A DNA stretch of 7,188 nt from assembly GCA_020630145.1 (NCBI GenBank), contig JAHDBX010000080.1, forward strand, positions 1 through 7,188, in the 5' to 3' direction. Positions 1-5,139 of this stretch are shown piece after piece (position 1 is the first letter of the stretch; each line of letters starts with the position of its first letter). The notes under the pieces were generated by a model. The model was not told the origin of the DNA. It saw nothing but the letters and a program-made list of their open reading frames with translations, and searched no databases. Source of the stretch: Gammaproteobacteria bacterium. GTDB taxonomy: Bacteria > Pseudomonadota > Gammaproteobacteria > HTCC5015. A program made the translations under genes and the position numbers.

Positions 1-1
1 C

Positions 2-223
2 TTACTAGATATTGAAATGCCACGTATGGATGGTTTTGAATTGACAACGCATATTCGCAGCACGAGTACGACGAAAAACTTACCGATCATTATGATTACT
101 TCAAGAACAGGTGCTAAGCATAGAGAACGTGCAGAAGCTTTATCTGTAAATTGTTATTTAGGCAAGCCTTTCCAAGAGGCTGAATTAATTAAAGAAATTA
201 GCAAACTTATTGGCGACGAATAA
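2..223 (+). CDS. chpA: C-terminal receiver domain of a ChpA-like chemotaxis hybrid histidine kinase (partial, 5' end outside window)
   Basis: The reading frame is open from base 2 and the gene clearly begins upstream; the ATG at 17 lies inside the domain. The 73 visible residues are the second half of a response-regulator receiver. The phospho-acceptor Asp is in LLDIEMPRMDGFEL (Asp codon 8-10), followed by the switch region IIMITSRTG and the conserved Lys in YLGKPF, and it ends with the usual final helix. In ChpA-type CheA hybrids this domain sits at the extreme C-terminus and takes phosphate from the kinase to control type IV pilus motility. The assignment to ChpA rather than a free-standing CheY or PilH rests on the next gene, which resembles ChpC rather than PilI, and on the cluster ending there. 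The stop overlaps the next start (TAATG). Receiver identity is near certain; ChpA is inferred from context. Confidence 0.75.
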   Translation, partial: LLDIEMPRMDGFELTTHIRSTSTTKNLPIIMITSRTGAKHRERAEALSVNCYLGKPFQEAELIKEISKLIGDE

Positions 224-693
224 TGGCAGCAAATCTTGGTGAAACCTTATCATGCGCAATACTGCCTTTACAAAGTACTGGGGGTATATTATTACCGGCA
301 TCGGCATTAGTAGAGGTTGTTGATAGTACTGAACTTAACGTTGTTGTTGACTTGCAGTCTGGAATATTAGGTAAAATGCAATGGAAGAATACAGCGATAC
401 CGCTTATATCTTATGAAGCAGCTGCAACCTTGGTGCCAGCAGCATTTGCCGCAGGTACAAAAGCAGTTGTTGTGCGCATAGCAGTAGATGATATTAGTTT
501 AAAGTATATGGCTATAGCTGTAAGCAGTGCGCCACGTGTAATTGAGTTGTCTCGTGGGCATATTAAAGAGGTGCCTGCTGAAGATGAGCTGGATAACTTT
601 CTTGCCTATGCTCGAGTACAGGTGGATGGTCAGTTGTTGTGGTTGCCTAATATGGAATCAGTAGCTTTACACATTCTTGAGCAAGCCGTTTAA
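223..693 (+). CDS. chpC: ChpC-like CheW-domain chemotaxis adaptor
   Basis: This 156-residue protein has no signal peptide or membrane segment and is essentially one CheW-like fold. CheW family features include an N-terminal LSCAILPLQ strand, the LLPASALVEVVD segment, and the tryptophan-to-proline motif MQWKNTAIPLISYE at about residues 52-65. A second beta subdomain ends in LLWLPNMESVALHIL. CheW proteins bridge receptors to the CheA kinase; ChpC is the accessory CheW of the Pil-Chp system in Pseudomonas. Its ATG overlaps the stop of the upstream kinase (TAATG) and no strong Shine-Dalgarno precedes it, so translation is probably coupled. No chpB (CheB-like methylesterase) lies between the kinase and this gene, unlike the Pseudomonas order. 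It converges on rsmE, with only three bases between the two stop codons. CheW fold is confident; the ChpC subtype is likely. Confidence 0.78.
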   Translation: MAANLGETLSCAILPLQSTGGILLPASALVEVVDSTELNVVVDLQSGILGKMQWKNTAIPLISYEAAATLVPAAFAAGTKAVVVRIAVDDISLKYMAIAVSSAPRVIELSRGHIKEVPAEDELDNFLAYARVQVDGQLLWLPNMESVALHILEQAV

Positions 694-696
694 TTT

Positions 697-1407
697 TTAC
701 TGTAGCAAGTAATTAATTATACTTAATGCACTCGTTGCTGCGGTTTCTGTACGTAAAACATTTTCCCCTAACGACAAAGCGGTATAGTCATGGCTAAATG
801 CCATTTCTATTTCTTGTTGATTCAAACCTCCCTCAGGGCCTACAAGAATAGCAATATTTTTATGTCCATTTAAATTTTCTATTTTATTATCGCTAGGTTC
901 ACAAATAAATTTTTTATCGGCAACGCACCTTTCTACAGTCTCGTCATACGCAGTTATTTTGTTCAGGGCTGGTAGTCTGCAGCGGCCGGACTGTTCGCAT
1001 GCGTTAATAATAATTTTTTGCCAATGTGTGAAGCGTTTTTCTAAACGGGCTTTGTCATGATGTTGAGTTCTCTCTGATATAACCGGCGTGATTTCATCTA
1101 CACCGAGTTCAGTTGCTTTTTGTATGGCAAAATCCATATGGTCGCCACGGGCAATAGCTTGAATTAGGTGTATTCTAGTTGCTCTTTCAGGTGTACTTTT
1201 GGCAATGCTGGAAACATTGATGCGACAATTTTTTTTGTCTATGCTAACAGTTGCGTGGTATTCCGTGCCTGTACCGTTGAATACACGAATTTTGTAACCT
1301 GATTTAAGGCGCAACACCGTATGCATGTAATGACTTGTTTCTTTGTCTAAAGATAAGTCATGTCCAACACATAATTCATCATTTATGTAGATACGGTGGT
1401 TGCGCAT
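697..1407 (-). CDS. rsmE: 16S rRNA (uracil-1498-N3)-methyltransferase RsmE
   Basis: RsmE is a SPOUT-class enzyme that uses SAM to methylate N3 of U1498 in 16S rRNA within the 30S subunit. The 236-residue product has the N-terminal PUA-like domain (MRNHRIY, then HYMHTVLRLKSG, residues 26-37). The linker carries QAIARGDHMDFAIQKATELGV (residues 83-103, shown here in part of the family motif). The trefoil-knot SAM site is visible as ILVGPEGGL (187-195) and LSLGENVLRTETA (211-223). The start chosen, ATG at 1405-1407, matches the usual RsmE N-terminus and lies 7 nt after the metF stop; an upstream in-frame ATG at 1467 would add 20 unconserved residues and overlap metF. It is probably the last gene of the ahcY-metF-rsmE transcript. 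Length is close to the family norm of about 240. Confidence 0.93.
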   Translation of the reverse strand: MRNHRIYINDELCVGHDLSLDKETSHYMHTVLRLKSGYKIRVFNGTGTEYHATVSIDKKNCRINVSSIAKSTPERATRIHLIQAIARGDHMDFAIQKATELGVDEITPVISERTQHHDKARLEKRFTHWQKIIINACEQSGRCRLPALNKITAYDETVERCVADKKFICEPSDNKIENLNGHKNIAILVGPEGGLNQQEIEMAFSHDYTALSLGENVLRTETAATSALSIINYLLQ

Positions 1408-1414
1408 AAATGCT

Positions 1415-2251
1415 CTATTGCTTTCTAGGTAAGCGTAAGTTATTCCATAATGACAATGTAGGCTCAATTTGATTCATTGTATAAAAGTGTAGCCCAGGAG
1501 CATCAGCATTTAGCAAGTCGTCGCACAATTGAGTAACAACATCCAAACCAAAAGCCTTCAATGAATCTACATCGTCTGCATAAGCTTCGAGTTGTTTGGC
1601 TATCCAGCGAGGAATTTCTGCGCCGCAGGCATTAGAAAAGCGTGCTAGGTTTTCATAATTTATTATGGGCATAATGCCAGGAATAATGGGTATGTCGATA
1701 TTCATTTTTTGGCAGTTATCCATAAATGAATAGTAAGCATCCGGGTTATAAAAATACTGTGTGATAGCGCTATCCGCACCGGCATCAACTTTACGTTTGA
1801 AGTTGAGTAAATCATCATGAGCATTTTTTGCTTGAGGGTGAAACTCCGGGTAGGCAGCGACTTCTATGTTAAAGTGGTTACCTGTTTCCTCACGAATAAA
1901 ACTGACTAAGTCATTGGCAAAAGCCAATTCTCCCATGCCTTGTGTGCCGGACGGTATATCACCACGTAAGGCAACTAAGCGATTAATGTCGTTCTCTTTA
2001 TAATTGGTGAGAAGCTCTTTTATTTCATCTTTGCTAGATGCAATGCATGAAATATGTGGGGCAGCTTCACTGCCTGATTTTTGTATGTCTAGAACAGTTT
2101 CTAATGTTCTATCACGAGTAGACCCGCCTGCACCAAAGGTAACGGAGAAAAAAGCTGGGTCAAGTTTGGCTAATGTTTGCCTAACATTGACAAGCTTTTC
2201 TACACCTGTAGGCGTTTTGGGTGGGAAAAATTCAAAACTATATGTACGCAT
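1415..2251 (-). CDS. metF: 5,10-methylenetetrahydrofolate reductase MetF
   Basis: This cytoplasmic flavoenzyme reduces 5,10-methylene-THF to 5-methyl-THF, the methyl donor for remaking methionine from homocysteine. The 278-residue TIM-barrel protein has the family N-terminus SFEFFPPK, with the catalytic Glu at residue 7. Further family segments are SVTFGAGGSTRDRT (36-49), AAPHISCI, ALRGDIP with the folate-contacting Asp at 98, the EVAAYPEFHPQAKN segment, KRKVDAGADSAITQYFY and IIPGIMPI. It ends in the usual LHFYTMNQ. Length is slightly below the E. coli enzyme (about 296), mostly from a shorter N-terminus. The Shine-Dalgarno before the ATG is weak (an AAG-rich stretch). It follows ahcY by 59 nt containing a perfect inverted repeat and precedes rsmE by 7 nt. 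Co-transcription with ahcY would place it under the SAH riboswitch, which fits its role in recycling homocysteine. Confidence 0.96.
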   Translation of the reverse strand: MRTYSFEFFPPKTPTGVEKLVNVRQTLAKLDPAFFSVTFGAGGSTRDRTLETVLDIQKSGSEAAPHISCIASSKDEIKELLTNYKENDINRLVALRGDIPSGTQGMGELAFANDLVSFIREETGNHFNIEVAAYPEFHPQAKNAHDDLLNFKRKVDAGADSAITQYFYNPDAYYSFMDNCQKMNIDIPIIPGIMPIINYENLARFSNACGAEIPRWIAKQLEAYADDVDSLKAFGLDVVTQLCDDLLNADAPGLHFYTMNQIEPTLSLWNNLRLPRKQ

Positions 2252-2271
2252 TTTCTTATCTTGGTTATTGT

Positions 2272-2299
2272 GAGCGCTATATATAAATATATAGCGCTC
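2272..2299 (-). repeat. Perfect 13-nt inverted repeat between ahcY and metF
   Basis: The arms GAGCGCTATATAT (2272-2284) and ATATATAGCGCTC (2287-2299) are perfectly complementary with two bases between them. In RNA this would be a strong hairpin with a slightly larger loop. No run of U follows it on the minus strand (the next bases are ACAATAACC), so it does not look like a standard intrinsic terminator for ahcY. It could be an RNA processing or stability element that sets the ahcY to metF ratio, or a DNA operator. The function is not known. Confidence 0.7.
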
Positions 2300-2310
2300 G
2301 GTTTAATAAA

Positions 2311-3723
2311 TTAATATCTGTAATGCTCAGGTTTGTATGGCCCTTCGCTTGAAACATTAATGTAGTCAGCTTGCTCTTTTGTTAAAACAGTTAGCTTTGC
2401 ACCAACACGTTCAAGATGTAAGCGTGCCACTTTTTCATCTAGGTGTTTAGGTAGAACATAAACTTCATTTTTATATTGCTCGCCTTTTGTCCATAACTCT
2501 AGTTGTGCTAATACTTGATTGGTAAAAGAGTTAGACATAACAAAGCTAGGATGGCCTGTTGCACAGCCTAAGTTTATTAAACGCCCTTCGGCTAATAAAA
2601 TAATACGCTTGCCACCAGGGAAAATTAAATGGTCTACTTGAGGTTTAATATTTTCCCATGTCACATCTTTTAGGCCAGCAATATCAATTTCATTGTCAAA
2701 GTGGCCTATGTTGCAAACAATAGCTTGATCTTTCATGGCTGCCATATGCTTAGGGCGAATAATATTAAAGTTACCTGTAGCCGTTACAAAAATATCAGCT
2801 TGGTCAGCTACGTCATCCATTGTTACTACACGGTAGCCTTCCATCGCGGCTTGTAAGGCACAGATAGGGTCAACCTCAGTAATCCAAACGTTTGCACCTA
2901 AACCACGTAAGGATTGAGCAGAACCTTTACCTACATCGCCATAGCCACATACAACAGCCACTTTGCCTGCGATCATTACGTCAGTTGCACGTTTAATGCC
3001 GTCAACTAAGGATTCGCGACAGCCATAAAGGTTGTCAAATTTAGATTTTGTTACAGAGTCATTTACATTAATTGCAGGGAAAACAAGTTCATTGTTTTGC
3101 TGCATTTGATAAAGGCGTAGAACCCCCGTTGTGGTTTCTTCGGTAACACCTTTGATAGCCGCTTTACGTGTGCTATACCACGTACTGTCTTTAGCTAACT
3201 GTTTTTTAATTGAAGCAAACAACCATTTTTCTTCTTCGCTGCTGGGGTTATCTAAAACAGAAATATCACTTTCTGCTTTAGTACCAAGCATGAGTAAGCC
3301 AGTAGCGTCGCCACCGTCATCTAAAATCATATTAGCATGCTCGCCATTTGGCCACTCAAATAAGCGATGTGTGTAGTCCCAGTACTCTTCTAATGTTTCG
3401 CCTTTGTAAGCAAAAACAGGTGTGCCGCCAGCAGCAATAGCAGCAGCAGCGTGATCTTGGGTAGAAAAGATATTGCATGAAACCCAACGTACATCTGCGC
3501 CTAGTGCTTTAAGTGATTCAATTAATACGGCTGTCTGGATTGTCATGTGTAGTGAGCCGGCAATACGAGCGCCTTTTAAGGGTTGCTCTTTTGCATATTC
3601 GCTGCGAATGGCAACTAGGCCTGGCATTTCAGTCTCAGCAATAGCTATTTCTTTGCGGCCAAAGTCAGCTAGGTCTATATCAGAAACAATATAATCATTT
3701 TCAGGGGCGAGAACAGCATTCAT
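2311..3723 (-). CDS. ahcY: S-adenosylhomocysteine hydrolase (adenosylhomocysteinase)
   Basis: AhcY reversibly splits SAH, the by-product and inhibitor of SAM-dependent methylation, into adenosine and homocysteine, using tightly bound NAD. The 470-residue product is full length for the bacterial type. Visible features are [14 protein letters not shown] (His59), [13 protein letters not shown] (83-95), the catalytic region DDGGD (Asp136), EETTTGV (Glu195) and the Lys226/Asp230 pair. The NAD-binding Rossmann loop is GYGDVGKG (260-267). The C-terminal KPEHYRY tail is the one that reaches into the NAD site of the neighbouring subunit. A segment of roughly 35 residues around 149-183 matches the insertion seen in bacterial and plant enzymes. 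A good Shine-Dalgarno (AGGAG) sits 9 nt before the ATG. A SAH riboswitch lies in the leader, so expression should rise with SAH. metF and rsmE follow on the same strand. Confidence 0.98.
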   Translation of the reverse strand: MNAVLAPENDYIVSDIDLADFGRKEIAIAETEMPGLVAIRSEYAKEQPLKGARIAGSLHMTIQTAVLIESLKALGADVRWVSCNIFSTQDHAAAAIAAGGTPVFAYKGETLEEYWDYTHRLFEWPNGEHANMILDDGGDATGLLMLGTKAESDISVLDNPSSEEEKWLFASIKKQLAKDSTWYSTRKAAIKGVTEETTTGVLRLYQMQQNNELVFPAINVNDSVTKSKFDNLYGCRESLVDGIKRATDVMIAGKVAVVCGYGDVGKGSAQSLRGLGANVWITEVDPICALQAAMEGYRVVTMDDVADQADIFVTATGNFNIIRPKHMAAMKDQAIVCNIGHFDNEIDIAGLKDVTWENIKPQVDHLIFPGGKRIILLAEGRLINLGCATGHPSFVMSNSFTNQVLAQLELWTKGEQYKNEVYVLPKHLDEKVARLHLERVGAKLTVLTKEQADYINVSSEGPYKPEHYRY

Positions 3724-3762
3724 CTCGTTTTTCTCCTATCAGTAAAGTTAAGATAAAACGAG
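3724..3762 (-). promoter_or_regulatory. Candidate expression-platform hairpin of the SAH riboswitch
   Basis: On the minus strand CTCGTTTT (3762-3755) is perfectly complementary to AAAACGAG (3731-3724), which ends immediately before the ahcY ATG. The Shine-Dalgarno lies in the enclosed 23 nt; an inner ATC/GAT pairing could leave it in a bulge. The first three bases of the hairpin (CTC, 3762-3760) are also the last three of the riboswitch pseudoknot strand, so the full hairpin and the full pseudoknot cannot coexist. The inferred logic is that without SAH the hairpin blocks initiation, and with SAH the pseudoknot takes CTC and opens the start site. The complementarity is seen; the mechanism is inference. 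Confidence 0.55.
3733..3737 (-). promoter_or_regulatory. Shine-Dalgarno of ahcY
   Basis: AGGAG on the minus strand lies 9 nt upstream of the ahcY ATG. It is the clearest ribosome binding site in the window. It falls inside the loop or bulge of the hairpin that can form just before the start codon, so its accessibility may depend on the riboswitch. Confidence 0.85.
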
Positions 3763-3833
3763 CGCCGTTAAATAGTGCTTTTTACTGAGCCTGGCGAACC
3801 CTGATGGTTCATCGCAACGCTCCTCAGTAAAAA
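3760..3833 (-). promoter_or_regulatory. SAH riboswitch (S-adenosylhomocysteine aptamer) in the ahcY leader
   Basis: The minus strand shows the full architecture of the known SAH riboswitch class. P1 is an 11-bp perfect stem, TTTTTACTGAG (3833-3823) with CTCAGTAAAAA (3789-3779). The conserved core reads GAGGAGCGTTGCGA on the 5' side and GCCAGGCTC on the 3' side. P2 is a GAACC/GGTTC hairpin (3810-3796). The pseudoknot pairs GAGCGTTG (3822-3815) with CGGCGCTC (3767-3760) over 8 bp, two of them G-U, and the 3' strand sits in the conserved AACGGCGCTC. Members of this class bind SAH, discriminate against SAM, and turn on ahcY and methionine-recycling genes. Its position 36 nt before ahcY is typical. 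The operon ahcY-metF-rsmE is the expected target. Confidence 0.96.
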
Positions 3834-3836
3834 TGT

Positions 3837-3862
3837 CCCGCTGTTGCATAAACAACAGCGGG
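3837..3862 (-). terminator. 10-bp hairpin directly upstream of the riboswitch; possible metK terminator
   Basis: CCCGCTGTTG and CAACAGCGGG form a perfect 10-bp GC-rich stem with a 6-nt loop (3847-3852). On the minus strand it is followed after three bases by TTTTT, so it resembles an intrinsic terminator for metK. The T-run is, however, also the first strand of riboswitch P1, and the nearest promoter-like box lies upstream of the hairpin. It may instead be a structured 5' end of the ahcY leader. On the plus strand no T-run follows. Confidence 0.55.
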
Positions 3863-3867
3863 AAAGT

Positions 3868-3873
3868 ATTCTA
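3868..3873 (-). promoter_or_regulatory. Candidate extended -10 box for the ahcY operon
   Basis: TAGAAT preceded by TGT gives an extended -10 (TGTTAGAAT) on the minus strand; no convincing -35 is present at 16-18 nt. The same 11 bases, TTTGTTAGAAT, occur upstream of metK. The predicted start near 3861 would put the 10-bp hairpin at the very 5' end of the leader. This rests on sequence resemblance only. Confidence 0.4.
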
Positions 3874-3886
3874 ACAAATAATTTGC

Positions 3887-3965
3887 TTATATGCCGGATT
3901 CTTTGCGAAGTTGTTCTGCTTTATCTGTGGCTTCCCAGGTAAAGTCTTTATCTTCGCGGCCAAAA
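3887..3965 (-). pseudogene. Out-of-frame remnant of the MetK C-terminal tail
   Basis: Directly after the metK stop, the frame shifted by one base encodes 25 residues (codons from 3964 to 3890) followed by TAA at 3889-3887. They begin FGRED and contain FTWEATDKAEQLRKE. This is the standard MetK ending; E. coli MetK ends ...[22 protein letters not shown]... Joined to the 357-residue upstream part plus the missing Tyr-Gly-His, it would give about 385 residues, the normal length (384 in E. coli). The tail is intact at the protein level, so the lesion is either very recent or an error in the sequence. Confidence 0.88.
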
Positions 3966-5039
3966 TTATGCCGCTGTTTTACGGTAAATAGGGCGCTTTA
4001 AATTCAGCATGTCAACCAAGCCTCCAGCTCGGAGGTCGAAGTTGTCTCGAACAAGCTTAACAATGTCTGCATCAGGAATTTTGCCTGTACCAAAGCTGTC
4101 CACCCAGATTGAGGTTGGCTCTGAGACACCAATTGCATATGAGACTTGAATTTCACAGCGGTCAGCTAAGCCAGCTGCAACAATGTTTTTGGCTACATAA
4201 CGACCTGCATATGCAGCGGAGCGATCCACCTTTGATGGGTCTTTGCCAGAGAATGCACCGCCACCATGGCGAGCCATGCCGCCATATGTGTCTACAATAA
4301 TTTTACGGCCGGTTAAGCCACAATCGCCTACAGGTCCGCCAATAACGAAGTTACCCGTTGGGTTAATGTGATAGAGCGTATCTTTGTGTAACCACTCAGC
4401 AGGCAGAACGGGTTTAATAACTTCTTCTAATATTGCTTCGCGCAAGTCTTTTAGTGAAATGTCTTCATCGTGCTGTGTTGAAAGAACAATAGCGACGACA
4501 GCAACAGGCTTGTTGTTTTCATAGCGTAAGCTAATTTGACTTTTTGCATCTGGGCGTAACCACGCTAGTGAACCATTTTTACGTAGCTCGGCTTGCTTCT
4601 CAACTAAACGGTGCGAGTAGTAAATGGGGGCGGGCATAAGCACATCAGTTTCGTTATTGGCATAGCCAAACATAAGGCCTTGGTCGCCTGCACCTTGGTC
4701 TTTCTTATCGCCAGCATCAACGCCCATAGCGATATCCGCTGATTGCTTACCAATTGCATTGAGTACAGCGCAAGATCCGCCATCAAAGCCTACGTCGCTT
4801 GAGTTATAGCCAATATCCAGCACAACATCGCGTACAAGGTCTTCAAGTTCAATATACGTGTTCGTACGAACTTCGCCTGCAAGTATTACCATGCCGGTTT
4901 TAACCAGTGTTTCTACCGCGACTCTAGATTCTGGGTCATCTGTTAGCATTGCATCTAATACAGCATCAGAAATTTGGTCAGCCATTTTATCTGGGTGGCC
5001 TTCAGATACAGATTCAGATGTAAAGATATAATCGCTCAT
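3966..5039 (-). CDS. metK: S-adenosylmethionine synthetase MetK, prematurely terminated by a frameshift
   Basis: MetK makes SAM from methionine and ATP and is normally essential. The 357 residues contain the N-terminal SEGHPDK motif (His15), the ATP-site loop GAGDQG (116-121), the strongly conserved [12 protein letters not shown] segment (Asp239, Arg245, Lys246), and the glycine-rich active-site loop [16 protein letters not shown] (Lys266, Lys270, Asp272). All catalytic residues I can place are present. The product ends at PIYRKTAA, where homologues continue with YGHFGR and about 25 more residues; that tail survives in another frame. The alignment fits a 5-nt loss. The C-terminal part packs against the core of the protomer, so the truncated form may be unstable. 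The Shine-Dalgarno is weak (CCGAGA about 8 nt before ATG). It lies 100 nt downstream of dnaG with its own candidate promoter. Confidence 0.95.
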   Translation of the reverse strand: MSDYIFTSESVSEGHPDKMADQISDAVLDAMLTDDPESRVAVETLVKTGMVILAGEVRTNTYIELEDLVRDVVLDIGYNSSDVGFDGGSCAVLNAIGKQSADIAMGVDAGDKKDQGAGDQGLMFGYANNETDVLMPAPIYYSHRLVEKQAELRKNGSLAWLRPDAKSQISLRYENNKPVAVVAIVLSTQHDEDISLKDLREAILEEVIKPVLPAEWLHKDTLYHINPTGNFVIGGPVGDCGLTGRKIIVDTYGGMARHGGGAFSGKDPSKVDRSAAYAGRYVAKNIVAAGLADRCEIQVSYAIGVSEPTSIWVDSFGTGKIPDADIVKLVRDNFDLRAGGLVDMLNLKRPIYRKTAA

Positions 5040-5067
5040 AATGGAATCTCGGTAAAAATAAAGGGAG

Positions 5068-5095
5068 ATTCTAACAAAGTTTGACGTTTAGTAAA
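5068..5095 (-). promoter_or_regulatory. Candidate metK promoter
   Basis: An extended -10, TGTTAGAAT (TAGAAT at 5073-5068), has TTTACT (5095-5090) 16 nt upstream, matching TTGACA at four of six positions. The predicted start is near 5061, about 20 nt before the metK ATG. The core TTTGTTAGAAT is repeated in front of the ahcY leader. No riboswitch fold is apparent in the 100-nt gap, and no clear terminator for dnaG either. Confidence 0.45.
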
Positions 5096-5139
5096 TCGTT
5101 TTGGCGAGATAATTGGTCTGCAAGTAAAATTAACGGTGT

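Noticed and set aside
1408..1467. Longer rsmE start at 1467
   Set aside because: The 20 extra residues do not resemble RsmE, overlap the metF end by 53 nt, and the MRNHRIY start 7 nt after the metF stop matches the family.
2004..2273. Plus-strand open frame of 89 codons opposite metF
   Set aside because: Lies entirely antisense to the conserved start of metF, has no family resemblance, and arises from the complementary codons.
3131..3694. Two plus-strand open frames opposite ahcY
   Set aside because: Both are antisense to highly conserved AhcY coding sequence and show no recognisable protein features.
3955..3975. Programmed frameshifting to restore full-length MetK
   Set aside because: No slippery run, prfB-like CTT-TGA site or spaced Shine-Dalgarno is visible, and relatives are not known to need it; kept only as a remote alternative to a deletion or error.
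3855..3979. Repeated AACAGCGG near the metK stop and in the hairpin
   Set aside because: Only 8 nt are identical; this is easily chance and the flanks differ, so it does not explain the deletion.
4109..4786. Short open frames overlapping metK on both strands
   Set aside because: They are shadows of the metK reading frame; the sequence is explained by MetK motifs.
5081..5113. TTGACG with downstream GATAAT as a plus-strand promoter
   Set aside because: The spacing is about 21 nt and no plus-strand gene follows.
5040..5139. Possible SAM-sensing riboswitch before metK
   Set aside because: No SAM-I, SAM-II or SAM/SAH-type core or convincing stem set can be found in the 100-nt gap.
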